Shown here: positions 46,795 to 56,631 of the stretch, in pieces
Layout: the number at the start of each line of letters is the position of its first letter
Numbering within the stretch: the stretch's first letter is position 1
Source of the DNA: Sphingobacterium alkalisoli
Lineage (GTDB): Bacteria > Bacteroidota > Bacteroidia > Sphingobacteriales > Sphingobacteriaceae
Direction of reading: 5' to 3'
NCBI RefSeq assembly: GCF_005049105.1
Contig: NZ_SUKA01000001.1
Coordinates: 1,302,001 to 1,366,000, forward strand
Length of the DNA: 64,000 bases
Made by a program: the position numbers and the translations under genes
The notes under the pieces: generated by a model
The model's input: only the letters and a program-made list of their open reading frames with translations
The model's database searches: none
What the model was told of the DNA's origin: nothing

Positions 46795-47382
46795 ATGGAC
46801 GATCATCCCGGGCAGTTATCTGAATATGGTTCTATTCTCCTCATGGGAATAATAGGAGTCATATTGGTGTGTGCCACGATTGGATTGGCAAAATTCATAT
46901 CTCCTAAAAATCCTAATCCCATTAAGCAAAGTACTTACGAGTGTGGTGAAGAAACAGTAGGGACTTCCTGGGTACAATTTAATCCACGTTTTTATGTTAT
47001 AGCGCTTATATTCTTGCTGTTTGATGTCGAATTGATATTTGTCTTTCCCTGGGCTACTGTATTTGGTAACCGCGATCTGATAGCGGCAGATTCAAGATGG
47101 GGTTGGTTTACATTAATTGAAATGGCTATTTTCTTAGGTGTTTTGGTCATGGGCTTAGTATATGTATGGCGCCGAGGTGATTTGAATTGGATTAAGCCTA
47201 TTCATCAAAAGCCGACGACAGATGTAAAAATCCCTCTTTCAGTATACGATACATTGAACGCACGGGAATATGAAATTAAAGACTATAAGATAGTGGCTCA
47301 AACAGAGCCACCGGCAGAAAGAATGGCTGCCGAAACTCCAAAAACTTCAGTAGGTTTTAAACCACGATTTAAAAAAACGTAA
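46795..47382 (+). CDS. nuoA: NADH-quinone oxidoreductase subunit A
   Basis: The small membrane subunit of respiratory complex I. The 195-residue protein has three membrane helices (about 14-36, 75-95 and 105-125) and the conserved STYECGEE, RFYVIALIFLLFDVELIFVFPW blocks. The C-terminal 60 residues are an extra cytosolic tail rich in Pro, Lys and Thr that makes it longer than the usual 120-150. It forms a short operon with nuoB, four bases apart. The rest of the nuo genes are not here. Confidence 0.93.
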   Translation: MDDHPGQLSEYGSILLMGIIGVILVCATIGLAKFISPKNPNPIKQSTYECGEETVGTSWVQFNPRFYVIALIFLLFDVELIFVFPWATVFGNRDLIAADSRWGWFTLIEMAIFLGVLVMGLVYVWRRGDLNWIKPIHQKPTTDVKIPLSVYDTLNAREYEIKDYKIVAQTEPPAERMAAETPKTSVGFKPRFKKT

Positions 47383-47385
47383 GCT

Positions 47386-47886
47386 ATGGGTGCACAGCAA
47401 GAACAGAATAATGGTGTCGTCGTTGCTAAACTCGACGACTTATTAAACTGGGCCAGACTTTCGTCGATGTGGCCTGTGAGTTTTGGTATTGCCTGTTGTG
47501 CGATAGAAATGATGGGAGCCATGGCCGCTACCTATGACCTGGATAGATTAGGTGTTTTCCCGCGGCCCTCGCCGCGGCAGGCTGATGTCATGATTATTGC
47601 GGGGACGGTTACTTTTAAGATGGCTGATCGCATAAGGCGATTGTACGAACAGATGCCCGAACCACGTTATGTGATTTCTATGGGGTCTTGTTCGAATTGT
47701 GGAGGCCCTTACTGGCAGCATGGTTATCATGTCGTAAAGGGAGTAGATCGAATTATACCAGTAGATATCTATGTGCAGGGCTGTCCACCTAGACCGGAAG
47801 CACTAATTGGTGCATTTTTAGAATTACAAAAGAAAATAGAAACAGAACATATTCTTCACGAAAAGTATTTCGAGGAAAAAGTTTAA
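47386..47886 (+). CDS. nuoB: NADH-quinone oxidoreductase subunit B
   Basis: Carries the terminal cluster N2 of complex I at the quinone site. The 166-residue protein retains the ligands: adjacent Cys in [10 protein letters not shown], Cys in MGSCSNCGG and Cys in [23 protein letters not shown], a family block, is also seen. Instead of nuoC/D, purK follows 11 bases later. Confidence 0.95.
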   Translation: MGAQQEQNNGVVVAKLDDLLNWARLSSMWPVSFGIACCAIEMMGAMAATYDLDRLGVFPRPSPRQADVMIIAGTVTFKMADRIRRLYEQMPEPRYVISMGSCSNCGGPYWQHGYHVVKGVDRIIPVDIYVQGCPPRPEALIGAFLELQKKIETEHILHEKYFEEKV

Positions 47887-47897
47887 GATAAAATAGT

Positions 47898-49040
47898 ATG
47901 GCAAAAGATTTTTATGGAGAGTTGCAATTAGGTATTCTTGGAGGAGGGCAGTTGGGGCGTATGTTGATCCAAGAGGCTATTAATTACAATGTGAATGTAC
48001 ATGTACTGGATCCAGATAAGAATGCTCCATGTCGTAAATTATGTAATCAATTTGAATGCGGATCACTGAGTGATTATGAAACTGTTTACAAATTCGGAAA
48101 GGGATTGGATATGATCACTATCGAAATTGAAAAAGTAAACGTAGATGCGTTAGAGAAATTGGAGGAAGAGGGGGTGCTCGTTTATCCACAATCTCGTGTC
48201 ATTCGGCTGATTCAGGATAAAGGGATGCAGAAGCAATTTTTTAAACAAAATAATATTCCGACCGCACCCTTTCAGTTGATTTCAAATAAAGAGGCGTTAG
48301 GTAACACCCAATTTCAATTTCCCTTTATCCAAAAATTAAGAAAAGACGGATATGATGGAAAGGGGGTAAAGAAAATACTATCGGCCGAGGATATAAGCAG
48401 TGCTTTTGAGGAACCTTCCATTATTGAGGAAATCGTGGATTTTGAGAAGGAGATTGCAGTTATCGTAGCGCGTAACGATAGAGGAGACGTCAGTACATTT
48501 CCCATGGTAGAAATGGAGTTTAATCCACAGGCTAATCTAGTGGAATTTTTAATTTCGCCATCGACTTATAGCTTTGAAATACAACAGCAGGCTGAAAATA
48601 TTGCAGAAAAATTAGCTAATGACCTACAGATTGTTGGTTTGTTAGCGGTAGAAATGTTCTTGACGAAAACTGGAGAGATCCTGGTAAATGAATTAGCTCC
48701 ACGCCCTCATAATTCGGGACACCAGACTATAGAAGGGAATTTTACGTCTCAGTTTGCGCAACATCTTCGAGCTATTTTCAATCTGCCATTAGGTAATACT
48801 GCTGCACGTACGAATGCAGTCATGATCAATTTGTTGGGCGAAGATAAACATGATGGCTTGGCTGTATATGAAGGCGTAGAAGAAGTGCTGGCCATGGATG
48901 GTGTATATGTGCACCTGTATGGTAAAAAATATACCAAACCATTCCGTAAAATGGGGCACGTCTGTATTGTAAATGATGATCGTGAAATGGCTGTAGCCAA
49001 TGCACGCAAGGTTCAGGAAATATTAAAAGTAATTGCATAA
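47898..49040 (+). CDS. purK: N5-carboxyaminoimidazole ribonucleotide synthetase
   Basis: An ATP-grasp enzyme that makes N5-CAIR from AIR and bicarbonate in purine synthesis. The 380-residue protein shows [13 protein letters not shown], the ATP-grasp region with [33 protein letters not shown] and the C-terminal [16 protein letters not shown]. purE, encoding the next enzyme, starts two bases after its stop. The nuoAB-purKE order suggests one long transcript. Confidence 0.96.
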   Translation: MAKDFYGELQLGILGGGQLGRMLIQEAINYNVNVHVLDPDKNAPCRKLCNQFECGSLSDYETVYKFGKGLDMITIEIEKVNVDALEKLEEEGVLVYPQSRVIRLIQDKGMQKQFFKQNNIPTAPFQLISNKEALGNTQFQFPFIQKLRKDGYDGKGVKKILSAEDISSAFEEPSIIEEIVDFEKEIAVIVARNDRGDVSTFPMVEMEFNPQANLVEFLISPSTYSFEIQQQAENIAEKLANDLQIVGLLAVEMFLTKTGEILVNELAPRPHNSGHQTIEGNFTSQFAQHLRAIFNLPLGNTAARTNAVMINLLGEDKHDGLAVYEGVEEVLAMDGVYVHLYGKKYTKPFRKMGHVCIVNDDREMAVANARKVQEILKVIA

Positions 49041-49041
49041 G

Positions 49042-49545
49042 ATGGACGCAAATATACAAGTAGGAATTATCATGGGAAGTAAGTCCGATCTTCCTATCAT
49101 GCAGGATGCTGTAAGCGTGTTGAAGCAACTTGGAGTAGGGTTTGAGGTGACGATTGTTTCGGCACACCGTACACCTCAGCGGATGTTTGATTACGCTGAA
49201 CAAGCTGCCGACAGAGGTTTGAAAGTAATCATTGCAGGAGCAGGCGGAGCTGCACATTTACCTGGCATGGTAGCATCAATTACCCACTTGCCTGTAATTG
49301 GTGTACCTGTTAAGTCTTCCAATTCCATAGATGGTTGGGACTCGGTTCTGTCGATACTTCAGATGCCAAATGGCATCCCTGTTGCTACGGTCGCACTTAA
49401 TGCGGCAAAGAACGCAGGAATTTTAGCCGCTCAGATTATTGGGACTAATAATGAGGAAATTTCCAGAAATGTGTTGGCTTTCAAACGAGACTTAAAGGAA
49501 GCTGTTGAAAAAACGGCATTAGAGGTCGAACAAATGAAATTTTAA
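49042..49545 (+). CDS. purE: N5-CAIR mutase
   Basis: Converts N5-CAIR to CAIR. The 167-residue class I PurE shows [21 protein letters not shown] with the catalytic His, [11 protein letters not shown] and IGVPVKSS. An in-frame TTG at 49033 overlaps the purK end; ATG 49042 gives the normal length. A strong terminator follows. Confidence 0.96.
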   Translation: MDANIQVGIIMGSKSDLPIMQDAVSVLKQLGVGFEVTIVSAHRTPQRMFDYAEQAADRGLKVIIAGAGGAAHLPGMVASITHLPVIGVPVKSSNSIDGWDSVLSILQMPNGIPVATVALNAAKNAGILAAQIIGTNNEEISRNVLAFKRDLKEAVEKTALEVEQMKF

Positions 49546-49549
49546 ATAA

Positions 49550-49584
49550 AAATAGAAGAGGAGCTTAACGCTCCTCTTCTATTT
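49550..49584. terminator. Bidirectional terminator
   Basis: A perfect 15-bp stem (AAATAGAAGAGGAGC and complement), 5-nt loop, between purE and the convergent TIM-barrel gene; it includes the stop codon of the latter. Confidence 0.88.
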
Positions 49585-50562
49585 CGTTAAATATTTTTGT
49601 ACGTATTCGTAACTTTTCTTGACGCTTTCAAATTTGTTTGGGATATAAATATCATCTTGTTCTACGAATGCGAATTGTAATCCCGATTGATCTGCACTCC
49701 GTACTATATTCGGATAGTCTATCGCTCCAGTTCCCACTTCGGTGTAGCGTACATTTGCTTTCATCAAACTGTCAAGCGGTAACTTATCAAAGCCTTCACC
49801 AACAACTTCATGTGCATAGTTTTTGTTCATATCCTTCACGTGCCATAAAGGAAAACGACCTGGGTATTTCTGAAAATAACTTTGCGCACTGATGCCAGCT
49901 TTTTCAATCCAGAATATATCCAGTTCGAAGTCGACTAACTCAGGTTCTGTAAACGCAATTAGGATGTCCAGACCTTTTGTACCGTTGGCAAAATTTCTGA
50001 ATTCCCAAAAGTGATTGTGATACCCCATTTTGATGCCCGCCTTTTTGGACATCTCTCCAGCTTTATTTAATTGCTCTGCTGCATATTGGTAATCAGATAC
50101 AGAAAGATTATTTAGGTCTTCCATCGGAGTTACGGGGGCGATAATATACTTTTGTCCGAGCTCGTGTGCGATTTCAATATATTTTTCGATACTTTCCTTG
50201 TCGTTGTGTTTTTTATCTAGGTATTTCGATAAATCGTAGTGTCCACTATATGATTTAAGATCGTTATCTTCCAATACCTTTTTTAAATCGGTAACTGGCA
50301 AGCCCCAAAAGCTATTTGAAGCCACGTCTACGCCGTAGGTCTCGACATGTTTGTAGCCTATCTTCGCTACGGTTTTCAACACAAGTTTGGGGTCTTCGTC
50401 GATTAGATCCCGCAGTGTAAACAATTGTAATCCTATGTTGTGGAAAGGAGAATCTCCGATTTTGTGCTTATCCGTGCACGCAGATAGCAGCTGGGTACTT
50501 ATCAAGGCCGAAGTCAGCCCTATTCCCGTTTTTTTTATAAAATCTCTTCTCGATTTGTTCAT
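49579..50562 (-). CDS. Tat-exported sugar-phosphate isomerase/epimerase-like TIM barrel
   Basis: A 327-residue protein of the AP-endonuclease-2/xylose-isomerase-like TIM-barrel superfamily. The N-terminus has a twin-arginine motif (NKSRRDFIKK) and a lipobox-like LLSAC at about residues 25-29, so it is probably a Tat-exported lipoprotein. The barrel shows IGLQLFTLRDL, KHVETYGV, MGYHNHFWEF and LWHVKDM, with metal-binding His, Glu and Asp candidates. Such exported members in Bacteroidota are thought to act on sugars; the reaction is unknown. Confidence 0.85.
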   Translation of the reverse strand: MNKSRRDFIKKTGIGLTSALISTQLLSACTDKHKIGDSPFHNIGLQLFTLRDLIDEDPKLVLKTVAKIGYKHVETYGVDVASNSFWGLPVTDLKKVLEDNDLKSYSGHYDLSKYLDKKHNDKESIEKYIEIAHELGQKYIIAPVTPMEDLNNLSVSDYQYAAEQLNKAGEMSKKAGIKMGYHNHFWEFRNFANGTKGLDILIAFTEPELVDFELDIFWIEKAGISAQSYFQKYPGRFPLWHVKDMNKNYAHEVVGEGFDKLPLDSLMKANVRYTEVGTGAIDYPNIVRSADQSGLQFAFVEQDDIYIPNKFESVKKSYEYVQKYLTK

Positions 50563-50650
50563 ATGTGTATAATCTGCTTGCAACTACTGTACTTCCTATG
50601 GTAGAGAATAGGAAGGTTGATCTACAAAGATTAAATTTAGAAAAAAAATG

Positions 50651-50690
50651 CTATAAAAAAAGGATTCTCTAAAGAATCCTTTTTTTATAG
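50651..50690. terminator. Terminator downstream of frr
   Basis: An 18-bp perfect stem (50651-50668 with 50673-50690) with a 4-nt loop and poly-A/T sides, between the end of frr and the TIM-barrel gene. Confidence 0.85.
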
Positions 50691-50710
50691 CTATACGGAA
50701 AGGTATCGAC

Positions 50711-51274
50711 CTAGACCGTCATGATATCTTTTTCTTTTAATTCAGCTAGTTGATCCACTTTTACAATGTAGAAGTCGGTCAATTTTTGAACTTCGCCTTC
50801 TCCTAATTTAATCTCGTCTTCTGAAGCGCCGTCATTTTTTAATTTTTTGATGGATTCGTTGGCGTCTTTACGTATGTTACGCACGGCTATTCTGCCTTTC
50901 TCAGCTTCTTCTTTTGCTTTTTTTACGAGATCGCGTCTTCTTTCTTCCGTCAATGGAGGTATCACCAAACGTATGACCACACCATCATTTTGAGGGTTGA
51001 GGCCAATATTGGAGTCAATGATGGCTTTTTCTATAGTACCCATGATGGTCTTCTCCCAGGGTTGGATTACCAATGTACGCGCATCAGTGGTGTTGATATT
51101 GGCTACTTGAGAAAGAGGGGTAGGTGAACCGTAATAGTCTACACTAATCCCGTCCAACATTGACGGTGTAGCTTTTCCTGCGCGGATTTTTGTAAGTTCT
51201 GATTCGGTATGGGCTACTGCCTTAAGCATGCTTTCTTTGCAGTCGTCCAATTCGAGTGATATCAGTTCGTTCAT
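50711..51274 (-). CDS. frr: Ribosome recycling factor
   Basis: Splits post-termination ribosomes together with EF-G. The 187-residue protein has the three-helix bundle pattern with IRAGKATPSMLDGI, VQ.W-like VIQPWEK, IGLNPQNDG, IRLVIPPLTEERR and the C-terminal YIVKVDQLAELKEKDIM. It follows pyrH by 19 bases, a common pyrH-frr arrangement. Confidence 0.97.
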   Translation of the reverse strand: MNELISLELDDCKESMLKAVAHTESELTKIRAGKATPSMLDGISVDYYGSPTPLSQVANINTTDARTLVIQPWEKTIMGTIEKAIIDSNIGLNPQNDGVVIRLVIPPLTEERRRDLVKKAKEEAEKGRIAVRNIRKDANESIKKLKNDGASEDEIKLGEGEVQKLTDFYIVKVDQLAELKEKDIMTV

Positions 51275-51293
51275 ATCTTTGAGTATTTATTCG

Positions 51294-51998
51294 TTAGCTA
51301 ACTATAGTTCCAATATGTTCACCAGAGGCTAGTTTTTTCAAATTACCTGGTTTATTCATGTCAAAAACAATAATCGGAAGATTGTTTTCTTGGCACAGGG
51401 TGAATGCTGTCATATCCATTACGCTGAGCCCCTTTTCATACACTTCGGTAAACGAGATTGTGTCAAAGCGTTTGGCGGTTGGGTCTTTTTCAGGGTCGGC
51501 TGTGTAAATGCCATCTACCCGTGTTCCTTTTAACACTGCATCGGCATTGATCTCGATGGCACGTAGTGAGGCTGCGGTATCTGTTGTGAAATAAGGATTA
51601 CCGGTACCGGCTCCAAATATTACCACTCTACCTTTTTCTAGGTGTCGAACAGCTCTGCGGCGAATGAAAGGTTCACAGATTTGTTCCATCTTGATGGCCG
51701 TTAATAAACGTGTTTTTAATCCAACTTTTTCTAATGCATCTTGAAGAGCCATGCTGTTGATAACCGTTGCAAGCATTCCCATATAGTCTGCTTGTACACG
51801 ATCCATACCCGATTTTTCAGCACTTAAACCGCGATAGATATTACCTCCACCAATTACGATGGCTATCTCCAGTCCTTGATCGTGAATTTCTTTAATATCG
51901 CCTGCGTATTGTGCGACTCTGTTGATGTCAATACCATAGCTTTGTTCCCCCATAAGGGCTTCACCGCTAAGTTTGAGTAGGATACGTTTATATTTCAT
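51294..51998 (-). CDS. pyrH: Uridylate kinase
   Basis: Phosphorylates UMP to UDP. The 234-residue hexameric amino-acid-kinase-fold enzyme shows [48 protein letters not shown] and [16 protein letters not shown]. The frame extends nine codons upstream, but ATG 51998 gives the family length. It is cotranscribed with frr. Confidence 0.97.
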   Translation of the reverse strand: MKYKRILLKLSGEALMGEQSYGIDINRVAQYAGDIKEIHDQGLEIAIVIGGGNIYRGLSAEKSGMDRVQADYMGMLATVINSMALQDALEKVGLKTRLLTAIKMEQICEPFIRRRAVRHLEKGRVVIFGAGTGNPYFTTDTAASLRAIEINADAVLKGTRVDGIYTADPEKDPTAKRFDTISFTEVYEKGLSVMDMTAFTLCQENNLPIIVFDMNKPGNLKKLASGEHIGTIVS

Positions 51999-52070
51999 GT
52001 GTGTTCTTTTTTGGAATCTTTCCAAAAGTCAAAGATATGATTTTTTTTTATCCCTTGAGATAGTAGCCCG

Positions 52071-53213
52071 TTATTTGTTGCTGTTTTTTACGCTATCTAT
52101 CGTTTGTTGGTAGTAATTTTCATAATGCGGAAGGATTTTACTAATCTCAAAATCTTTGGCGCGGTTAAATGCTGCCGTCTTAAATTCTGACAGTCGTTCG
52201 CAGTTTTCAAGAATGTGAATTGCATTTTTTGCCATTTCATCTACGTTTTGAACATCGCTTAAAAAGCCCGTTACACCTTGTACATTCAGTTCAGGTAACC
52301 CCCCTGCATTGGAAGAAATGACGGGAACACTGCATGCCATAGCCTCCAGAGCGGCAAGCCCGAAGCTCTCGGAACCGGAAGGAATCAAGAACAAATCGGA
52401 AACGGACAGAATCTCCTCGATAGCGTCCTGTTTCCCAAGAAAACGTACGCTGCCTGAAATACCTAGCTGTCGAGAAAGTTCTTCGGCGTTGCTACGTTCA
52501 GGTCCATCGCCTACCATGAGTAACTTGCTAGGTATCTTTTGGTTTACTTGATGGAATATGCGGATAACGTCGTCGGTATTTTTAACTTGTCGAAAATTTG
52601 ACGTGTGCACAAGTATGCGTTCGTCATCTGGCGCAATAGCCTTCTTAAAGTGCTCTCTTTTTTTGTTGTAAAAGCGGTTAAGATCGATGAAATTAGGTAT
52701 GACTTGGATTGGCCTGGTGATGTCAAAAAATGACAAGGTTTCTTCCCGAAGGCTTTCGGAAACCGTAGTTACACCATCAGACTCATTGATCGAGAAGGTA
52801 ACAACTGGTTTAAAGCTTTTGTCTCTGCCTACTAGGGTGATATCAGTACCGTGTAGGGTAGTTACCACAGGGATGTCGATACCGTAAGTTTTTAAAATTT
52901 GTTTCGCCAGGTAGGCCGCAGAAGCGTGAGGAATAGCATAATGCACATGTAAGATGTCCAATTTCTCAAAACGCACCACATCCACCAACTTGCTTGCTAA
53001 AGCAGATTCGTAGGGAGGGAAGTCGAACAAAGGGTACTGCGAAACAGCTACCTCGTGATAATATAAATTTTCGGAAAAGAAATCCAATCGTGCCGGTTGG
53101 CTATATGTGATGAAGTGTATCTGGTGTCCGTTGGAAGCCAGCGCCTTTCCTAATTCCGTAGCGACTACACCGCTACCACCAAAAGTTGGATAGCAAACTA
53201 TGCCTATTTTCAT
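52071..53213 (-). CDS. bshA: N-acetyl-alpha-D-glucosaminyl L-malate synthase
   Basis: First enzyme of bacillithiol synthesis, a GT4 retaining glycosyltransferase joining UDP-GlcNAc to L-malate. The 380-residue protein begins KIGIVCYPTFGGSGVVATELG and continues with HVHYAIPHASAAYLAK and TTLHGTDITLVG, which are distinctive for BshA, and has the GT4 C-terminal motif IPSGSESFGLAALEAMAC. It indicates that this organism uses bacillithiol as its low-molecular-weight thiol. bshB and bshC are not in the window. Confidence 0.94.
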   Translation of the reverse strand: MKIGIVCYPTFGGSGVVATELGKALASNGHQIHFITYSQPARLDFFSENLYYHEVAVSQYPLFDFPPYESALASKLVDVVRFEKLDILHVHYAIPHASAAYLAKQILKTYGIDIPVVTTLHGTDITLVGRDKSFKPVVTFSINESDGVTTVSESLREETLSFFDITRPIQVIPNFIDLNRFYNKKREHFKKAIAPDDERILVHTSNFRQVKNTDDVIRIFHQVNQKIPSKLLMVGDGPERSNAEELSRQLGISGSVRFLGKQDAIEEILSVSDLFLIPSGSESFGLAALEAMACSVPVISSNAGGLPELNVQGVTGFLSDVQNVDEMAKNAIHILENCERLSEFKTAAFNRAKDFEISKILPHYENYYQQTIDSVKNSNK

Positions 53214-53434
53214 CTTTTAATATGTTGTTATTTGTATTTCTTTATAAAATTATAGGTCTGATTCCTATAGATTATAATTTTGGTACAAATAAAGGATTAT
53301 TTACGCAACTGTATGCTAAATAAATTGCCATAATTGTGCAAAATTTTATGCGCACCGTATTCACATATCGATGTTAATCGTATTGTATATTGCGGTAACT
53401 TTAGCTAAGTTTGGTTGAAGATAAAACACAATAG

Positions 53435-54133
53435 ATGAACGTACACTACTTACAACATGTACCTTTTGAAGGGCTAGGTTACATAGAAGATTGGTTGATA
53501 GAAAATAAATCTTCCATTTCGTCAACTCGTTTTTATGAAGCAGACTACAACTTACCCGCCGTTGAGAATATAGATGCATTGATCATTATGGGCGGACCAA
53601 TGGGGGTATACGATACGGTTCCGCACCCTTGGTTGCTTGAGGAAAAGCAATTTATTGCGGATTGCATTGAATCAGGAAAGAAAGTATTGGGAATCTGTTT
53701 AGGCGCGCAATTGTTAGCGGATAATCTTGGAGCTAAAGTCTACGGAGCATCCCATAGGGAAATCGGTTGGTTCCCTGTGAAACCAGCCGAAGAAAGCAAA
53801 CAGCTTTCTTGGTTTTATGATCTGTTTAAGGATCAACCAACGGTTTTTCATTGGCATGGCGACCAGTTTGAAATTCCTGAGGGCGGTCTTGACCTGCTTT
53901 CCTCTGCGGCAAATAACAATCAGGCATTCTCTTACGGAGATAACTTGATCGGTTTGCAATTTCATTTGGAAGTAACCCGGGATACGCTAAGCGACATGTT
54001 GGAAAATGGTGCTTCGGAATTGACCGACGCACCTTATATCCAGAAGGTAGCAGAAATAACAGCGCGTGAAGCAAATATAGCTCGTTGCAATGCGATGATG
54101 GCGAAAATTCTAGAAAGCTGGCTCGATAGATAA
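53435..54133 (+). CDS. Class I glutamine amidotransferase-like protein
   Basis: A 232-residue GATase1 domain protein resembling the glutaminase half of GMP synthase. The triad is visible: Cys88 in GICLGAQ, and His177 and Glu179 in LQFHLEVT. The oxyanion-region motif MGGPMGVYD is present. It stands alone without a synthetase partner, so it may be a gamma-glutamyl hydrolase or a stand-alone amidotransferase; the substrate is unknown. It begins the accessory region. Confidence 0.85.
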   Translation: MNVHYLQHVPFEGLGYIEDWLIENKSSISSTRFYEADYNLPAVENIDALIIMGGPMGVYDTVPHPWLLEEKQFIADCIESGKKVLGICLGAQLLADNLGAKVYGASHREIGWFPVKPAEESKQLSWFYDLFKDQPTVFHWHGDQFEIPEGGLDLLSSAANNNQAFSYGDNLIGLQFHLEVTRDTLSDMLENGASELTDAPYIQKVAEITAREANIARCNAMMAKILESWLDR

Positions 54134-54175
54134 CATTTCTTCTTTGTTTTCTTTAGTCATTAATTACTGAGCTTA

Positions 54176-55903
54176 TCAAGCGCAAAGTATTTCCGTTGTC
54201 TCTGGCTGTTGCTTACTTTCGGAATGTTCTATGTTATTGGTTTCTTCGGCGAAGTGTATCTCTACTGCTCTGTGGGCAACCTCAATAAACTGCTTTACCC
54301 GTTGTGCCAAAGCCTCTAAATGCTGTCCCTGTGTGCGGTAATTGGGAGCGTGTCGGAACTGCTGTTGGGCGTCGACTAAGAGTTTGAAAATAGCATATTG
54401 GCCGGGGTGATCCAGTACGAATACGGATGTGGCTTTGGGGCAGATCAAGTTACAGAGTCGCATTAAATAGTTCAAATTAGTGCTCTGTGGCTGAAACTGC
54501 CAAAAGACCCTCATTAGGCCGAGGCAGGCTTGTTCAAGAGCGAGTGCTAGGCCGTAACAAGCAACCTCTTCGGATCCAAAATACATATCTTCGGTATGAG
54601 CGTGATAGAGGTGTTCAGCATTTCGGTGTGTTTTCATCCACAAAATTTTCTGCTGGTTTACGTTTATAGATGCTATTTGTAGATTATCAGGCAATGTGAT
54701 ATTATGTTGTTGATCTTCATGCCAAAGGTCGCTCTGTTGTAGTAGAGTCGTATGAAAGGTGTTTGATTTATCACACTGCTTTTGAAAGTGTTCGTGCTCA
54801 AAGACTAGAACGGTGATGCGTATATATTCGGGCAGGAGTTGCTCAACCGCGTTTTGTAAGTTCTGTAGTGGTGTTTTAATTTGATTTTCTGAATAAACTG
54901 TAAACAGGTAGTAGTGGTGTATCACTTGATGATCTTGTTGATCGTCAATTAGGTTAATGTATTGATCAGACTGTTGGCGATGTCCGAAACAAGCTACGAC
55001 AGAGGGCGTACAGTAGGTCTCAATCGCATTAAGGATTAAATCTCGATGGTCGGTGTTGATGATTGTTTTCATTTCTGTTTTGTTTATTGGGTTGATGAAT
55101 AGTTGATGTTTGGGGCTGAGCTTTTCCTTGATTTCCTGAAGAAGAAAAGCACTATAATCGGTGAGCCAATCCGTCATCGTTTCAGCCAGGAGATGGGCAG
55201 TTTCAAGCTGTTTCTTTTTTATTTTAAAGTCTTGGTCGTATCTAACGGAGGAGTAAGCATTGTCCAGTTTGTCGATAATCGCCTTGCGTTCGGGCGTTCG
55301 GAACAGGTTGCCCAATTCGAAACTGAATTTGTTCACATAATTCTGATGAGTCTTGAGGCAATGGGTCTTTCTCTCATCGCCCACTAAAAGATGTTCTGCT
55401 GCCCGATAAGCCAACTCTACAACCTGATGTAGCATAAAAGCTGCATGCTGAAAATTTGTGTTATCCAGATAAAAACTATATCCCTCCAAACAGGCGGATA
55501 TCTTTTTTATCTCCTTTTGGAGATACTGCTCGTTTTTCTCTACAAGACTATCGATATCCACATCTGGGATCTTGATTTTTTCATGTGCCTTGGGGTGTTC
55601 GTAGACAAGATTTTCAGGTTGACAGATTAGTATGGCTCTCCCCAGCCCCTGCTTAATCTTTTTTTGTATCTCATGTGGGTAGCAGACTACGTAATCTATA
55701 TTGTCATATTCTTTGACCACTGTGCCCATGTAGATATTTGCATCGGTAAATGTTTGCCCACCGCCTTTGCACATCAGGATCTGAAGCATATACCTCGCTT
55801 GATTTTCCCATTTAAACGTCCAAAGGAAAATCTGATCAATCAGGTAGATACTTGTGAGTCGGAAGATGATATTGTCCAAGTCAGTTTGTTCTAGTTTTTT
55901 CAT
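54176..55903 (-). CDS. HEPN-domain protein with duplicated NTase-like/HEPN architecture
   Basis: A 575-residue cytosolic protein. Two halves read alike: residues about 30-110 (NQARYMLQILMCKGG...YDNIDYVVCYP...IKQGLGRAILICQ) and about 320-410 (HHYYLFTVYSEN...YIRITVLVFEH) resemble a degenerate nucleotidyltransferase-like domain without the active-site GSxxxGxxxSDxD, and each is followed by a helical HEPN-type domain (about 135-265: FQHAAFMLHQVVELAYRAAEHLL, SSVRYDQDF; about 440-555: EEVACYGLALALEQACLGLMRVFW, RTQGQHLEAL). HEPN domains often are RNases (R-x4-6-H) in toxin-antitoxin and defence systems; the first copy lacks a clear R-x4-6-H, while RTQGQH in the second fits by spacing only. The function is unknown. 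Confidence 0.7.
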   Translation of the reverse strand: MKKLEQTDLDNIIFRLTSIYLIDQIFLWTFKWENQARYMLQILMCKGGGQTFTDANIYMGTVVKEYDNIDYVVCYPHEIQKKIKQGLGRAILICQPENLVYEHPKAHEKIKIPDVDIDSLVEKNEQYLQKEIKKISACLEGYSFYLDNTNFQHAAFMLHQVVELAYRAAEHLLVGDERKTHCLKTHQNYVNKFSFELGNLFRTPERKAIIDKLDNAYSSVRYDQDFKIKKKQLETAHLLAETMTDWLTDYSAFLLQEIKEKLSPKHQLFINPINKTEMKTIINTDHRDLILNAIETYCTPSVVACFGHRQQSDQYINLIDDQQDHQVIHHYYLFTVYSENQIKTPLQNLQNAVEQLLPEYIRITVLVFEHEHFQKQCDKSNTFHTTLLQQSDLWHEDQQHNITLPDNLQIASINVNQQKILWMKTHRNAEHLYHAHTEDMYFGSEEVACYGLALALEQACLGLMRVFWQFQPQSTNLNYLMRLCNLICPKATSVFVLDHPGQYAIFKLLVDAQQQFRHAPNYRTQGQHLEALAQRVKQFIEVAHRAVEIHFAEETNNIEHSESKQQPETTEILCA

Positions 55904-55971
55904 GGTTATAATTTTTACTATGAACTGTGTTGCTCTATTTTTTTATTGCTTGTTTTTATTTTAGCCGCCAT

Positions 55972-56532
55972 TTATTTGGATATATAATGTTGTATGCCTC
56001 CTTTGTTGTGGATATGTAGTAATGCTTGGGGTAGTTTTACCAAAAGATCCCGGATAGCGATATATTCCACGTTGAAATCGAGTATGGCCTCCTCAGTATC
56101 GGTATTGTCTCTTGCCAATAGTAAGTTGTCAGCCACTTCGTACCAATCCTTCAATGATTTGTATCCGCAAAAATCACTTAGCAGCTTTGTAGGGAGGATG
56201 ATTTGATCTTCTATTTCAGCTTCGAAAGTCTCTTTGCCCAAATGCTGGAATAACTTATCCTTCGAGGTCGGGGCTATCTGGCACTTCTCTGTTATAACAA
56301 ATGCAATTTCAATCATCTGTTTCATATGCATGAAAATGAAACCGTAATTATAATCCAGTGCGATACGCATGGGAGGGTATAGCGAACTATTGATTAGGTA
56401 ATTGAAATTACTGGACCAATTGAGGCCCCATTGGTGTACGATTTCGCTAAGGAAACTGTCCGGATTTTTTATATGCTCCTTACTTAAATACCGGAAATGT
56501 TTCGCTTTTGATTTCTTTTGTGTATTTTTCAT
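55972..56532 (-). CDS. Helical protein of unknown function beside the HEPN gene
   Basis: A 186-residue cytosolic protein with a basic N-terminus (KKSKAKHFRYLSKEH) and predominantly helical composition. The segment YNYGFIFMHMKQMIEIAFVITEK has the amphipathic pattern of a HEPN first helix, but this is weak. It lies 68 bases upstream of the HEPN gene on the same strand, so they probably form one operon. It diverges from the CI-like regulator gene. I recognise no family. Confidence 0.7.
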   Translation of the reverse strand: MKNTQKKSKAKHFRYLSKEHIKNPDSFLSEIVHQWGLNWSSNFNYLINSSLYPPMRIALDYNYGFIFMHMKQMIEIAFVITEKCQIAPTSKDKLFQHLGKETFEAEIEDQIILPTKLLSDFCGYKSLKDWYEVADNLLLARDNTDTEEAILDFNVEYIAIRDLLVKLPQALLHIHNKGGIQHYISK

Positions 56533-56631
56533 TGTTTACAGTTTATTAAAAGGTGTTTTGGATAGTTTTATATACTTTACAAATCAAATATAAGACATTA
56601 AAATATCTTTTACAATTTTTTAGATAAAAAA

